From Microbacterium azadirachtae (GTDB lineage: Bacteria; Actinomycetota; Actinomycetes; Actinomycetales; Microbacteriaceae): a stretch of 59,850 nucleotides of DNA. The stretch is from positions 1 to 59,850 of the forward strand of contig NZ_JYIT01000063.1 of NCBI RefSeq assembly GCF_000956545.1, given 5' to 3'. Under the pieces are notes generated by a model. It saw only the letters and a program-made list of their open reading frames with translations, searched no databases and was not told the DNA's origin. How positions within the stretch are numbered: the first letter of the stretch is position 1; each line of letters opens with the position of its first letter. Both the position numbers and the translations under genes were made by a program. This document shows, piece after piece, positions 42,780 to 52,105 of the stretch.

Positions 42780-43166
42780 ATGAACTTCTGGGTAGATTTC
42801 TGGGCGATCCTGGGCTGGATGCTCTGGGCGGTCGTGTTCATCGGCTACCTCTTCGCACTGTTCGCGATCGTCGGCGACCTGTTCCGGGACCGAGAACTCA
42901 ACGGATGGTGGAAGGCCGTCTGGATCGTCTTCCTGATCTTCCTGCCCTTCCTCACCGCCCTCGTGTACATCATCGCCCGGGGCGAGGGCATGGCCGAACG
43001 CAGCGACCGGGCCGCCCGCAACGCCGAGACGGCCGCACAGGCCTACATTCGCGACGTCACCGGGAAGAGCCCGAGCGAGGAGATCGCAGCAGCATCCGCG
43101 CTCCTCGAATCCGGATCCATCAGCCAGGAGGAGTTCGACCGGCTCAAAGCGAAGGCGCTGGCGTGA
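42780..43166 (+). CDS. small membrane protein with PLDc_N-type helices and SHOCT domain
   Basis: A 128-residue protein. Two membrane helices (WAILGWMLWAVVFIGYLFALFAIVGDLF and WWKAVWIVFLIFLPFLTALVYIIARG) match the phospholipase D-nuclease N-terminal family. A short linker leads to a C-terminal SHOCT motif: SEEIAAASALLESGSISQEEFDRLKAKAL. SHOCT is thought to be an oligomerisation domain. It overlaps the next GTG. Confidence 0.8.
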   Translation: MNFWVDFWAILGWMLWAVVFIGYLFALFAIVGDLFRDRELNGWWKAVWIVFLIFLPFLTALVYIIARGEGMAERSDRAARNAETAAQAYIRDVTGKSPSEEIAAASALLESGSISQEEFDRLKAKALA

Positions 43167-43615
43167 CCGGCTCTGTCATCGAAACCCCGCCGTTCGGGCC
43201 GGTCGACCTCTATCTGCTGGGGCTCCCCGGTGAGCGCCCTGACCCGGCCGCGCTTTCGGCGCTGACCGAGCTCACAGGATCCGGCCTTCTGCGCCTGCTC
43301 GACCTGCTCCTCATCTCCCGCTCCGATGCCGGCGAGACGACGATCGTGGAAGCCGCGGAGATCCCGGGTGGGTTCGAGATCGGCGCCGCCGGCCTCGGGG
43401 CCGCGGGCCTCATCGGGAACGAGGACGTCGACGATCTGGCAGCCCTGATCCCCGAGGGCACGGCGGCACTCCTCGTCGCCGTCGAGCTCGTGTATCAGCG
43501 CGATCTCGCGGAGAAGACCGCGGCATCGGGCGCGGAGCTGCTCGCATACGAACGCATCCCGGCGCCGGTCGTGAACGCCCTTCTCGATTCGTTCGTCGCC
43601 GAGATGGAGAACTGA
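43163..43615 (+). CDS. DUF6325-like protein (DUF1269 relative)
   Basis: A 150-residue protein starting with a GTG that overlaps the previous stop. It reads GPVDLYLLGLPGERPDPAALSALTELTGSGLLRLLDLLLISR, then ALIPEGTAALLVAVELVYQRDLAEKTAASG. This is the pattern of DUF6325, usually found beside SHOCT proteins in actinobacteria. It is soluble and its function is unknown. A one-base gap separates it from the next SHOCT gene. Confidence 0.75.
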   Translation: MTGSVIETPPFGPVDLYLLGLPGERPDPAALSALTELTGSGLLRLLDLLLISRSDAGETTIVEAAEIPGGFEIGAAGLGAAGLIGNEDVDDLAALIPEGTAALLVAVELVYQRDLAEKTAASGAELLAYERIPAPVVNALLDSFVAEMEN

Positions 43616-43616
43616 G

Positions 43617-43934
43617 ATGCCGTTCATTCCGAGGATCGGCAGGCCGGGGCTGCTCGGGCTGGCCGCCCGCACCGCCGTCGTCGCCGGGACGGCGACAGCA
43701 GTCAGCGGCGGGATCATGGCCCACCAGCAGAAGAAGGCACGGACGCAGTACGAGGCGGCCCAGTACGAGAACGCCCGGTACGAAGCCGAGCGCCCCTCGG
43801 CGGGGGTCCCCGCGCCTCCGACTGCAGCCTCCGATGACCTGGTCGCCGAACTGCAGCGACTCGGCGACCTGAGAACGCAGGGGCTGCTGAGCGAGGCCGA
43901 GTTCGAAACCGCAAAAGCAAGGCTGCTGCGTTGA
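43617..43934 (+). CDS. SHOCT-domain protein with N-terminal hydrophobic segment
   Basis: A 105-residue protein. One hydrophobic segment is near the start (GLLGLAARTAVVAGTATAVSGGIM), then a Gln/Ala/Tyr-rich linker, then a SHOCT domain: DDLVAELQRLGDLRTQGLLSEAEFETAKARLL. It is the second SHOCT protein in this operon and overlaps an alternative TTG of the next gene. Probably partners the SHOCT membrane protein at 42780. Confidence 0.78.
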   Translation: MPFIPRIGRPGLLGLAARTAVVAGTATAVSGGIMAHQQKKARTQYEAAQYENARYEAERPSAGVPAPPTAASDDLVAELQRLGDLRTQGLLSEAEFETAKARLLR

Positions 43935-43966
43935 GCAGCACGGAGAACCGACGAAAGGAGACCGAG

Positions 43967-44908
43967 ATGGCTGCCATCCCCGTCAACGTCCAGAACTTCA
44001 ATCACGCCGAGACCGACCTCATGTTCTCGCGCCTCGCCGCACCTCACGGCGTCGGGACCTGGAACCACACCTATGAGGTGACTCCACTCGATGATCAGCC
44101 GGTGATCCGGCAGAACCGCGACACCCTGTACAGCATGACGATCCTCGACGTCAGGGAGGACGTCACGCTCACGCTCCCGGACACCGGGGACCGCTACATC
44201 TCGGCCTTCGTGATCAGCCAGGAACACTACGGACAGGCGATCCTGAGCGAGCCGGGCGACCATGTCCTCAGCCGGGACCTCGTCGGCACGGACTACGCCG
44301 GAGTGATCGTCCGCATCCTCGTCGATCCGACAGACGTCGACGACGTGACCGAGGTGAACCGGCTGCAGGACGCGCTCCGCCTTCACGGCGGTGGCTCGGG
44401 AACCTATCCGATGCCCGACTACGACGAGGCATCCCATACCGCGACCCGTCACGCGATCCTGGAACTCGCCCGCGGTGTGAGCAAGTATGACCACGCCTTC
44501 GGCACGCGGAACGAGGTCGACGCGATCCTGCACCTGCTCGGCACCGCCTCCGGTTGGGGCGGGCTCCCGGAGTACGAGGCGACCTATATCAGCGTCGATG
44601 AGAACCTCCCGGTCGACGAGTACCGGCTCAGGCTCAAGGACATCCCGGTGGACGCGTTCTGGTCGGTATCGCTGTACAACGCGGCGGGGTACTTCGAGGA
44701 GAACGCGCTCGGGGTGAACAGCATCAACAGCCTCACCGCCACCCCGGACGCCGACGGTGCCGTCACCATTCGTTTCGGCACCCAGCTGGACGGAGTGCCG
44801 AACGCACTCGCGATCATGCCCGGCTGGAACTACGTGCTGCGACTGTACCGCCCGCACCCCGTCGTGCTCGACGGATCCTGGACCGCACCTCGCCCCGAGG
44901 CGATCTGA
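43967..44908 (+). CDS. DUF1254/DUF1214-family protein
   Basis: A 313-residue protein. The DUF1254 part has VIRQNRDTLYSMTILDVREDVTLTLPD and ISAFVISQEHYGQAIL; the DUF1214 part has YRLRLKDIPVDAFWSVSLYNAAGYFEEN and later VTIRFGTQL and MPGWNYVLRLYRP. The ATG at 43967 follows AAAGGAGACCGAG; the earlier TTG at 43931 has no such site. The family function is unknown. A terminator-like hairpin follows directly. Confidence 0.85.
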   Translation: MAAIPVNVQNFNHAETDLMFSRLAAPHGVGTWNHTYEVTPLDDQPVIRQNRDTLYSMTILDVREDVTLTLPDTGDRYISAFVISQEHYGQAILSEPGDHVLSRDLVGTDYAGVIVRILVDPTDVDDVTEVNRLQDALRLHGGGSGTYPMPDYDEASHTATRHAILELARGVSKYDHAFGTRNEVDAILHLLGTASGWGGLPEYEATYISVDENLPVDEYRLRLKDIPVDAFWSVSLYNAAGYFEENALGVNSINSLTATPDADGAVTIRFGTQLDGVPNALAIMPGWNYVLRLYRPHPVVLDGSWTAPRPEAI

Positions 44909-44909
44909 C

Positions 44910-44938
44910 GAACGGGCGGGGCACCGCCCCGCCCGTTC
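44910..44938 (+). terminator. GC-rich terminator-like hairpin
   Basis: Perfect 13-bp arms, GAACGGGCGGGGC (44910-44922) and its complement (44926-44938), around a 3-base loop, two bases after the stop of the DUF1254-like gene. No T-run follows. It may split the operon into two expression levels. Confidence 0.7.
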
Positions 44939-45001
44939 CCCCGCATACACGCATACGTCTCACCGGGATCTCTCCCGGCATCGCGACCAGGAGGAGCACG
45001 C

Positions 45002-46399
45002 ATGGCGCAGCCCACCGCCGATCAGCTCGCTGCCGAGCTCGACGAACTCAAAGCGGTCAACGCCGAACTCGTACGAGCCCTCGAAGAGGAACGGGCCCCA
45101 GCCCGCGGTGGACGCGGAGACCGAGAGGTCCCGCGCAGGACACGCACCGGTGGATGGGGAAGGACGCTGCTCTCGGCGAGCCTGATCGTGATCGGGGCCC
45201 TCCTCGCCCCCGTCGCGGTCGTATCGACGTGGGCGCACCATCAGCTCACCGACACGGACTACTTCGTCAGCACGTTCGCGCCTCTCGCTCATGAGCCCGC
45301 GGTGCAGGATCTCGTGGCGGATGAAGCCGTCACTGCGATCGAGTCGCACATCGACATCGACCGGATCGCCGACGACCTCTTCGCGGGACTCGGCAACCTC
45401 GACCTCACTCCACGGGCCCGGGGAGCCCTGCAACTGCTCCAGGCTCCCGTGGTCTCCGGCCTCAAAGACCTGATCCGCAAGACGATCGACGGCTTCGTCC
45501 GCTCCGATGCCTTCGCAGCGATCTGGAAGGACGCTCTCGAGGTCACGCATCGCCAGCTCCTCAGCACCGCCAGCGGGCAGCAAGGAGCAGCGATCACGAT
45601 CGGCCAGAACCAGCGGATCCAGCTCGAACTCGGCCCGATCATCGACGCCGTCAAGGAAGAACTCGTCAAGGACGGGGTTCCGCTCGCCGACCGCATTCCC
45701 GCGATCTCCCGGTCGATCGTGCTCGCCGAGGACACCTCGATCGGCATCTACCTCACGATCTATCAGATCGTGATCGCGATCGGCATCTGGCTCCCCTGGG
45801 CCATGCTGATCATGCTCGCCGCAGGGGTGCTCGTGGCGCGCAGGCGCGCGCTCGCTCTCGCCGGGGCATCAGGAGCCGTGCTCCTGCTCATGCTGCTGGC
45901 CGGCAACGGCATCAGCATCGGAACGAATCTCTTCGCGCTGGCGGTCGCGGCATCCATCCCGCACGACGCCGCCGTCGTCCTCTACACCGGAGTCCTCCAG
46001 TACGTGACGGACATGCTCATCGCGCTCGGCTCCGTCGCCGCCGCCACGCTCGCGATCACGCTGGTCGCGGGACCATGGCCGTGGGCCAGAAGGCTGCGCG
46101 GGCACGTGCTCGCCGCGATAGCCGCGATCCGGCGCCGGGCCGAACAACACGGCATCACCACAGGAACCGTCGGGGAACGCCTGTACAGGTGGCGAGGTCG
46201 GCTCCGGCTCGCCATCGGCACCGCATGCGCGGCATCCATTCTCCTCATCCGACCGATCACACCCGGAATCGCCCTATGGACCGCAGTACTCGGCATGGGC
46301 GCCGTGATCGTCCTCGAGCTGCTCTCCCGGCCGACCACTCGCGCGACGGCCATCGATACCATCACCGAACGCCCCGAAGCCAAGGAGACCCGCACATGA
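45002..46399 (+). CDS. large membrane protein of unknown function
   Basis: A 465-residue protein. It starts with a coiled-coil-like segment (ADQLAAELDELKAVNAELVRALEEER), then a basic stretch and a first helix (TLLSASLIVIGALLAPVAVVSTWA). A 190-residue extracytoplasmic region follows (DTDYFVSTFAPLAHEPAVQDLVADEAV...). Then three or four further helices (IVIAIGIWLPWAMLIMLAAGVLV, AGASGAVLLLMLLAGNG, LIALGSVAAATLAITLVAG) and a final pair. I know of similar actinobacterial proteins only as hypothetical membrane proteins. AGGAGG-like AGGAGGAGC precedes the start. It overlaps the phosphatase gene. Confidence 0.75.
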   Translation: MAQPTADQLAAELDELKAVNAELVRALEEERAPARGGRGDREVPRRTRTGGWGRTLLSASLIVIGALLAPVAVVSTWAHHQLTDTDYFVSTFAPLAHEPAVQDLVADEAVTAIESHIDIDRIADDLFAGLGNLDLTPRARGALQLLQAPVVSGLKDLIRKTIDGFVRSDAFAAIWKDALEVTHRQLLSTASGQQGAAITIGQNQRIQLELGPIIDAVKEELVKDGVPLADRIPAISRSIVLAEDTSIGIYLTIYQIVIAIGIWLPWAMLIMLAAGVLVARRRALALAGASGAVLLLMLLAGNGISIGTNLFALAVAASIPHDAAVVLYTGVLQYVTDMLIALGSVAAATLAITLVAGPWPWARRLRGHVLAAIAAIRRRAEQHGITTGTVGERLYRWRGRLRLAIGTACAASILLIRPITPGIALWTAVLGMGAVIVLELLSRPTTRATAIDTITERPEAKETRT

Positions 46400-47190
46400 A
46401 CACCTCGCACACGCGCACCGTGCCGATCGCGACAGCCCCGAATCTCCGCGACCTGGGTGGGCTGCCGAGCACAGCCGGTGAGGTGAGGCGGGGACTGGTG
46501 TATCGCTCAGCCGCCCTTTCCTCCTTGACGGGTGCCGACCAGCAGCGATTCGTCGAGCTCGGGATCCGCACGGTGTACGACCTGCGCACAGCGGAGGAGG
46601 CCACCGCATCCCGCGACCGCCTCCCCGAAGGGGTCGACAGGGTGAGCCTCGATGTGCTCGCGGACAGCACCACGAGCGTCGCAGCGAGCCTCGGGCAACT
46701 CGCCTCCGACCCTCATGCCTTCGCCGCCTCGCTCGCCGGCGGGCGGGCCCAGCAGCTATTCGAAGAGACGTACCGCGACTTCGTCAGGCTCCCCTCCGCG
46801 CTCCGCGCCTACCGCGCGTTCTACGCGAGCCTCCTCGACGAGGACCGGCACGGAGCCGCGCTGTTCCACTGCACCACCGGCAAGGATCGGACCGGCTGGG
46901 CCGCCGCGACGCTCCTCACCCTGCTGGGCGTCAGCGAGAGCGACGTGTACGAGGACTACCTGCAGACCAATACCGACCTGCTCCCCGCCCTCGAACCTGT
47001 GCTTCGACGTGCAGAAACACAGGGGGTCGACCGTGAACTCCTGCTTCCCGTGCTCGGCGTCCGGGAGAGCTACCTCGCCGCCGCGTTCACGCAGATGCGG
47101 AACCAGTTCGGCAGCATCCAGGGGTACGCACGCGAGGGGCTCGGGCTGAGCGCCGACGACGAGCAGCGACTTCGGGAGCTGTTCCTCTGA
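46396..47190 (+). CDS. tyrosine/serine protein phosphatase (PtpA/B-like)
   Basis: A 264-residue phosphatase. The N-terminus has NLRDLGGLPSTAGEVRRGLVYRSAALSSL and TVYDLRTAEE, and the P-loop is HCTTGKDRTGWAA with nucleophile Cys159 and Arg165 (HCxxGKDRTG). This is the MptpB/DSP-like family, which can act on phosphotyrosine, phosphoserine or phosphoinositide substrates. It is the last gene of the operon; the overlap with the membrane protein start codon suggests the two work together. Confidence 0.9.
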   Translation: MNTSHTRTVPIATAPNLRDLGGLPSTAGEVRRGLVYRSAALSSLTGADQQRFVELGIRTVYDLRTAEEATASRDRLPEGVDRVSLDVLADSTTSVAASLGQLASDPHAFAASLAGGRAQQLFEETYRDFVRLPSALRAYRAFYASLLDEDRHGAALFHCTTGKDRTGWAAATLLTLLGVSESDVYEDYLQTNTDLLPALEPVLRRAETQGVDRELLLPVLGVRESYLAAAFTQMRNQFGSIQGYAREGLGLSADDEQRLRELFL

Positions 47191-47660
47191 CCCGAGCGGA
47201 TCGCGACCCAGCCAGATCCCTAAATCAGAAGACATCTATCTCAACGTCGATGGCCAGCGCCATCGCGTCCTCTTCAGCACCGATCTCTCACACCGCGATC
47301 GTGAGCGACCTGGGCACTCAGGACCCGGCACCGCGTGCTCAACCTGCCCCCCCTGCACCAACGACGCCGACATGGGCACAACAGAGCCCCCGATCTGCGG
47401 CTGCTGCCTCGCAGACTGCCCCGACGTCCACCCGCCAGCTACCTAACGAACATGCCGCTCAGGAATACGCACCCACACCACTAGGACTCTGACGACTCGC
47501 ACGCTTCGTAGGTTGTGTACATGTGGTGACTGGTGCGCCTATCCCCGATTAGCGTGCGTGATCGCGGTTTTGGGAGCGTGGCTGTTCATCGCCGGGGCGG
47601 CGTGGCCATGTTTGGTGCTTCGGTCACCTCGCTCGAGAATGTCTGCTGGTCAGGGGGTCT
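47191..47660. other. 470 bases without a supported gene
   Basis: A plus-strand frame (47250-47492) is rich in Ala, Pro, Thr and Ser and shows no motif. The sequence is broken up before the IS3 end at 47661. No terminator was seen after the phosphatase. Confidence 0.4.
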
Positions 47661-47709
47661 CTGAACCGCCCTGGGTTTCGTTCCGGTCCTTTGTCGAGAG
47701 GATGGGACT

Positions 47710-48646
47710 ATGCCTAGGAAGTATCCGCAGTCGTTCAAGGATCGTGCGGTTTGGATGGTGTCGGACAGACTCGAGTCCGATGAGGACGGTCTGAGTAGTT
47801 ATCAGGTCATCAAGGTCACCGCCCCGAAGCTGAATATCTCTGTCGAGTCGTTGCGGCGTTGGGTCGAGCAGGCCAGCGTCGATAGCGGAAACGAAGCTGG
47901 GTATCACGACGGATGCGCAGGCGGAGATCCGTCGGTTGAGACGGGAGAACGCGGAGCTGCGGCGCGCGAACGAGATCCTCAAGACCGCGTCGGCGCTTTT
48001 CGCCGCGGAGCTCGACCGGCCCACGCCGAGATGATCGCGTATGTCGACATGTATCGCGACCAGTTCGGGGTCGAGCTCATCTGCCGCACACCCGCTGCGA
48101 CAGGGGGGGGTTTCTCACATCCCGCGGCTACCGGGCCACGAGGACCCGCCCGGTCAGCGACCGGCAGCTGCGCGATGCGGTCCTGCTCCCGGTGATCGAG
48201 CGGATCCACGCGGAGAACTACGGGGTCTACGGGGCCCGGAAGATCTGGCAGGCGATGCGACGAGAAGGATGGGACATCGGCCACGACCAGGCGGCCCGGC
48301 TGATGCGGGCAGCCGGGTTGGAAGGCGTGATCCGGGGCGCAAGCCCCGCACCACAACACCCGCCCGCACACCGGACGATCGTCCTGATCTCGTCGAACGG
48401 CGCTTCCGGGCGGACCGCCCGAACCGGCTCTGGGTCGCGGACATCACCTACGTTCGCACCATGGCCGGGTTCTGTTACACGGCGTTCGTGACGGACGTGT
48501 TCGAGCGCAAGATCGTCGACTGGGCCACCCGGGCAACGATGCGCACCTAGGACCTCCCGCTCGAAGCCCTCGAACATGTGCCCGTCAGCGCGAAGGACCA
48601 CGCCCTCGACGGGCTCGTCCATCACTCCGACCGCGGCAGTCAAGGT
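47710..48646 (+). pseudogene. IS3 transposase orfA and 5' part of orfB, frameshifted
   Basis: The orfA start MPRKYPQSFKDRAVWMVSDRL leads to the HTH (LNISVESLRRWVEQ). A frame change near 47890 continues LGITTDAQAEIRRLRRENAELRRANEILKTASALF. orfB begins about 48030 (MIAYVDMYRDQFGVELIC), with a long G-run frameshift near 48106, then NYGVYGARKIWQAMRREG, another shift near 48370, and RPNRLWVADITYVRTMAGFCYTAFVTDVF with the first catalytic Asp. It ends LVHHSDRGSQ at the second Asp, where the IS110 element starts. Confidence 0.8.
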
Positions 48647-48882
48647 GGATTCAACTGGTCGTCGCAACAACCCGATCTCGGAGGTGGGTATGGGAAGGCC
48701 CGCAGGGTGCCTTGGCGTTGATCTGTCGAGCCTCCGGCCGGGCGTGCAGTAGCCGCTGCCGCCGGATCGGGCGTGACCTGATAGGAGCCTGGAGCAGTCT
48801 CGACAACGCGTCCCCATGACAGTCCTGTCCACCCGCCGGCGACAGCGTGACACCACGCTAACCGGTGAAGGAGAGAGCACAC

Positions 48883-49823
48883 ATGACCGATATCGAGACC
48901 GTCAGTTCTGGGCACGTCGTGATCGGTGTCGACAACCACAAACACGTCCACGTCGCGGCGGTGATGGACTCGATCGGCGGGATCCTCGCGACCCTGACGA
49001 TCACGACCGACACCGCCGGGTTTCGCCAGTTGCTGGAGTGGGCGACGGGCTTCGGGAAGATCATCGCGTTCGGGATCGAAGGCACCGGCTCCTACGGGGC
49101 CGCGCTTACCTCGTTCGTCCGTCGTCACGGCCACAAGGTCATCGAGGTCTCACGTCCCGACCGACGGCTGCGACGACTGAACGGGAAGTCCGACACGCTC
49201 GACGCGGAGAACGCCGCCGGATCGGTGCTCGTTCACGCCACTGAGGATCTCCGCCGCGAGACGGCGAAGAAGACGCAGAAGATGGTCGTGAGGAACTGCG
49301 CCGCGCTCCGTCCTAGAGGGCTGACGACACCCGGGGACGCGAACCGTCACGTACTCCGGTCGATCGCGAAACGATGGATCGCTCTGAACGACTAGATCAA
49401 GGACCTCGAGGCGCAGATCGAGCAGCTCGTGCTCCAACGCGCCCGCACCTGCTCGATGAGTTCGGCATCGGCGTCGACACCGCCGCGGAGATCCTCATCG
49501 TCGCCGGAGACAACCCCGAACGCATCAGAAGCGAAGCCGCGTTCGCGAAACTTGCCGGGATCAGCCCCGTCCCGACCGGTTCAGGGATGACCAGCGGCAA
49601 GCACCGGATCAATCACAATGGCCACCGTCAGCTGAACGCTGCGATCTACCGGACTGTGATCGTCCGGATGAGGTTCCACGAGCCGACCATCGCCTACGTT
49701 GCCCGACCGACCGCCGAGGGCAAGAGTAAGCGAGACATCATCCGTTGCTTGAAACGCTACGTGATCCGGGAGGTCTACCACCTCGTTAAGACCGACCCCA
49801 GAACCGGCGAAATCATGAGTTGA
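48883..49823 (+). pseudogene. IS110-family transposase, one stop and one frameshift
   Basis: It starts with ATG after AAGGAGAG: VVIGVDNHKHVHVAAVMDSIGG (first Asp of DEDD), FGIEGTGSYGAAL (Glu) and LNGKSDTLDAENAAG (Asp pair). A TAG at 49393 interrupts it and a frameshift near 49440 leads to the C-terminal transposase_20 part: LLDEFGIGVDTAAEILIVAGDNPERI, then FAKLAGISPVPTGSG and NHNGHRQLNAAIYRTVIVR. The element spans roughly 48650-49835, and the catalytic Ser region is present, but the breaks make it inactive. Confidence 0.8.
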
Positions 49824-50154
49824 CAACTATAGGTGCATCAACGCTCTCGCCGAAACCGTGAACGGCCTCTATGAGGCCGAACTCAACCACGCACGGCCTG
49901 CCTGGCCCTCCGTCACCGAGGTCGAGTTCCAGACCATGAACTGGGTGAACCGGTGGAATAGCACCCGCCTCCACGAAGCCCTCGACTACGCCACCCCGGC
50001 CGAGGCCGAAGCCGCCTACTATCAATCAAGAAGCGCCACCCCGGCGCTCACATGGCGACCGGCACAGAACCCAGGGCGGTTCAGCCGCACGACCTTGGCC
50101 AGTCGGTTCGCGCTCTTTTTGGAACTGTTTCGGCGGGATGGGGCAATACGAGTT

Positions 50155-50751
50155 GTGATTAGCGATAGCGACATCGTCTTGGCTTCCCAACGCGTGCCTG
50201 GCAGGTTCTCGGAGATTTTCGAGAGGCATGCCCCGCGTGTGGAGGCGTTCATCATCTCGAGAGTTGGGACAACAGCGAAAGACGACATCCTGAGCGAGAC
50301 GTTCCTCGCCGCGTTCCGGTACCGGGACAAGTTCGATCTCGCGGCCGAATCCGCGCTGCCGTGGCTTATGGGGATCGCGACCCGGATGATTCGACGCCAC
50401 CGCTCGGACGAGGCCAAACACTGGCGTTCCCTGACCGCGTCCGCCGGGCTGGCAGCGGAGATCGCCCCGGACGACCTCGCGGCCGCGGCGATCCGGGTGG
50501 ACGCGCAGGCAGCGGTGCGGGAACTCGCACCACGGATCTCGGCACTACGGGACCGGGACCGGGACCTGCTCCTGCTCTACGCCTGGGGGGATCTGACTTA
50601 CGAGCAGATCGCGGAAGCCCTGGCCATCCCGATCGGCACCGTACGCTCCCGACTCAGCAGGATCCGCGCCAATCTCTCAGCGCCACCGATCTTCGGTGCC
50701 GCTGCGCTTCCCTCATCCGACATCAAAGGAGAACCCGCATGGACACTCTGA
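50155..50751 (+). CDS. ECF-type sigma-70 factor
   Basis: A 198-residue sigma factor. Region 2 reads FSEIFERHAPRVEAFIISRVG...DILSETFLAAFRYRDKFD and LPWLMGIATRMIRRHRSDE; region 4 is LRDRDRDLLLLYAWGDLTYEQIAEALAIPIGTVRSRLSRIRANL. It starts with a GTG 72 bases after the IS3 right end, so its native promoter may have been replaced. The stop lies inside the start of the next gene (13-base overlap), the usual arrangement for an ECF sigma and its partner. Confidence 0.88.
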   Translation: MISDSDIVLASQRVPGRFSEIFERHAPRVEAFIISRVGTTAKDDILSETFLAAFRYRDKFDLAAESALPWLMGIATRMIRRHRSDEAKHWRSLTASAGLAAEIAPDDLAAAAIRVDAQAAVRELAPRISALRDRDRDLLLLYAWGDLTYEQIAEALAIPIGTVRSRLSRIRANLSAPPIFGAAALPSSDIKGEPAWTL

Positions 50752-51809
50752 CCCAGGTGCGTGAACTGCGCCAGACCGGCCCCAGTGACCTCGGCGCCGC
50801 CCGAGCAGCACTCGACACAGCCATCAACAGCAGCCCCCGCCGAAACACCCGGCCCCGCACCCGGGGACTTCTGATCGGCGCGGCGACCCTCGCTGTCGGT
50901 GGCATCGTCACCGCGTCCACGATCGGGTTGCTCGGCGGGCCAGGGAGCCCGGCAGGACCTGCCTCCGCCAGTGCGCAGGAGATCCTCGCCAACGCCGCAA
51001 CCCTCCAGATCAGCAATTACGACTTCCCCCTCAACGCCGGCCAGTTCCTGCACACCACCGTCACCACCCAACGCCTCGTCTACCTCAACCCGCAGGATCC
51101 CGCAGACCCGTTCACAGCCATGGTCGACGGCGCGACGGGCGCGGTCATCACGGAAGACACCCGCAACGTGTACAAGCCGGCATCGGGTGACGAATACACG
51201 ATCCAGGACATCGGTTTCCACGGCACCACCTCGTACGGAGACCTCACCGCCGTGCAGACGGGCTGGAAGAACTACTACGAAGCGAACGGGGTCCCGGCCA
51301 TCGGCGCCGCCCCCGACGCGACCGCGTACCGCTCCGCCGACTGGATGGTCACCCAGGCCAGCGGAACCGACTTGAACGCCCTCGACAAGAATCGCCCGGG
51401 AGCGGACACGCTGCGCACCCAGCTCGGCCAGCCCACCATCGAAGACCAGTGGCGTTCCCTCGCCGACCCTCGGGTCATCTACGGCACCGGCGAATACCGG
51501 GCAACGCTCCTGAACGCGCTCTCCCAAACAGATGGCGTCACCGTCGACCACAACGACAACGGCATCGCCAACCTCACTTACACAGGGACCTGGGCTACAT
51601 ATAAGGTCACCATCGACACCGCCAAGGGCCTGATCCAGAAGGTGCAGATCACCGACGCGAAGCTCGCCACCACCGACACCACTGGCAAGAGCACGACCGT
51701 ATCCCAGACGCGTCCGTCGTTCGTACCCGCGGACACCGCGGACCTCACCGTCACCATCACCCAAGATGTCGTCGACGCCGCGCCGCCGGCAGAAACCGCC
51801 ACGAACTAG
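50739..51809 (+). CDS. CU044_5270-like membrane-anchored protein, probable sigma-factor partner
   Basis: A 356-residue protein. The cytoplasmic N-terminus (MDTLTQVRELRQTGPSDLGAARAALDTAI) is followed by a membrane span (GLLIGAATLAVGGIVTASTIGLLGG) and a large extracytoplasmic beta-rich domain (LQISNYDFPLNAGQFLHTTVTTQRLVYL and, near the end, YKVTIDTAKGLIQKVQITDAKL). The layout is that of proteins paired with ECF sigma factors in actinobacteria, where the short cytoplasmic part may act as an anti-sigma segment. AAAGGAG precedes the ATG. A strong terminator follows. Confidence 0.8.
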   Translation: MDTLTQVRELRQTGPSDLGAARAALDTAINSSPRRNTRPRTRGLLIGAATLAVGGIVTASTIGLLGGPGSPAGPASASAQEILANAATLQISNYDFPLNAGQFLHTTVTTQRLVYLNPQDPADPFTAMVDGATGAVITEDTRNVYKPASGDEYTIQDIGFHGTTSYGDLTAVQTGWKNYYEANGVPAIGAAPDATAYRSADWMVTQASGTDLNALDKNRPGADTLRTQLGQPTIEDQWRSLADPRVIYGTGEYRATLLNALSQTDGVTVDHNDNGIANLTYTGTWATYKVTIDTAKGLIQKVQITDAKLATTDTTGKSTTVSQTRPSFVPADTADLTVTITQDVVDAAPPAETATN

Positions 51810-51826
51810 GCCTCCGTCTCGAGAGA

Positions 51827-51867
51827 AAGAGGGGTGGGACCTGCATCATGCAGGTCCCACCCCTCTT
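51827..51867 (+). terminator. rho-independent terminator after the sigma-partner gene
   Basis: A 20-bp perfect stem, 51827-51846 (contains GAGGGGTGGGACCTGCAT) with 51848-51867, ending in CTCTTCATTC. Very stable; it ends the sigma-factor operon. Confidence 0.85.
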
Positions 51868-52105
51868 CATTCTGGCGCAACGATGCCAACCACTTCTTGG
51901 AACGCTGTCCTGTAAGCGCTGACCGATCTGGTCCCGGACGGAAGGTCCCCCGCGCAATGGGTCAGCGAATTGCCCTGCACGCGCCAGCCGGGCAATCGAT
52001 AATCCTGCTTGGACGAACCCGCAGCCGCAGCCGTGTATGTCTGCGCACTACAAAGACTTGGAGAGCTGCTCTCGGCGCGTCATCGTAGTCGTCCTCCTGC
52101 GCCTC
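51868..52105. other. intergenic gap
   Basis: Nothing beyond the terminator and the end of the convergent GntR gene was seen in these 238 bases. Confidence 0.5.

Larger units (their letters stand above)
47661..50083 (+). mobile_element. IS3-family element (element 2), split by an IS110 element
   Basis: The left end, TGAACCGCCCTGGGTTTCG from 47661, and the right end, complement of 50065-50083 (TGAACCGCCCTGGGTTCTG), form inverted repeats. Between them are an orfA and an orfB, both frameshifted, with a second element at about 48650-49835. The orfB C-terminus resumes after the second element at 49840 (ALAETVNGLYEAELNHARPAWPS..NWVNRWNSTRLHEAL). No target duplication is visible. Confidence 0.8.
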
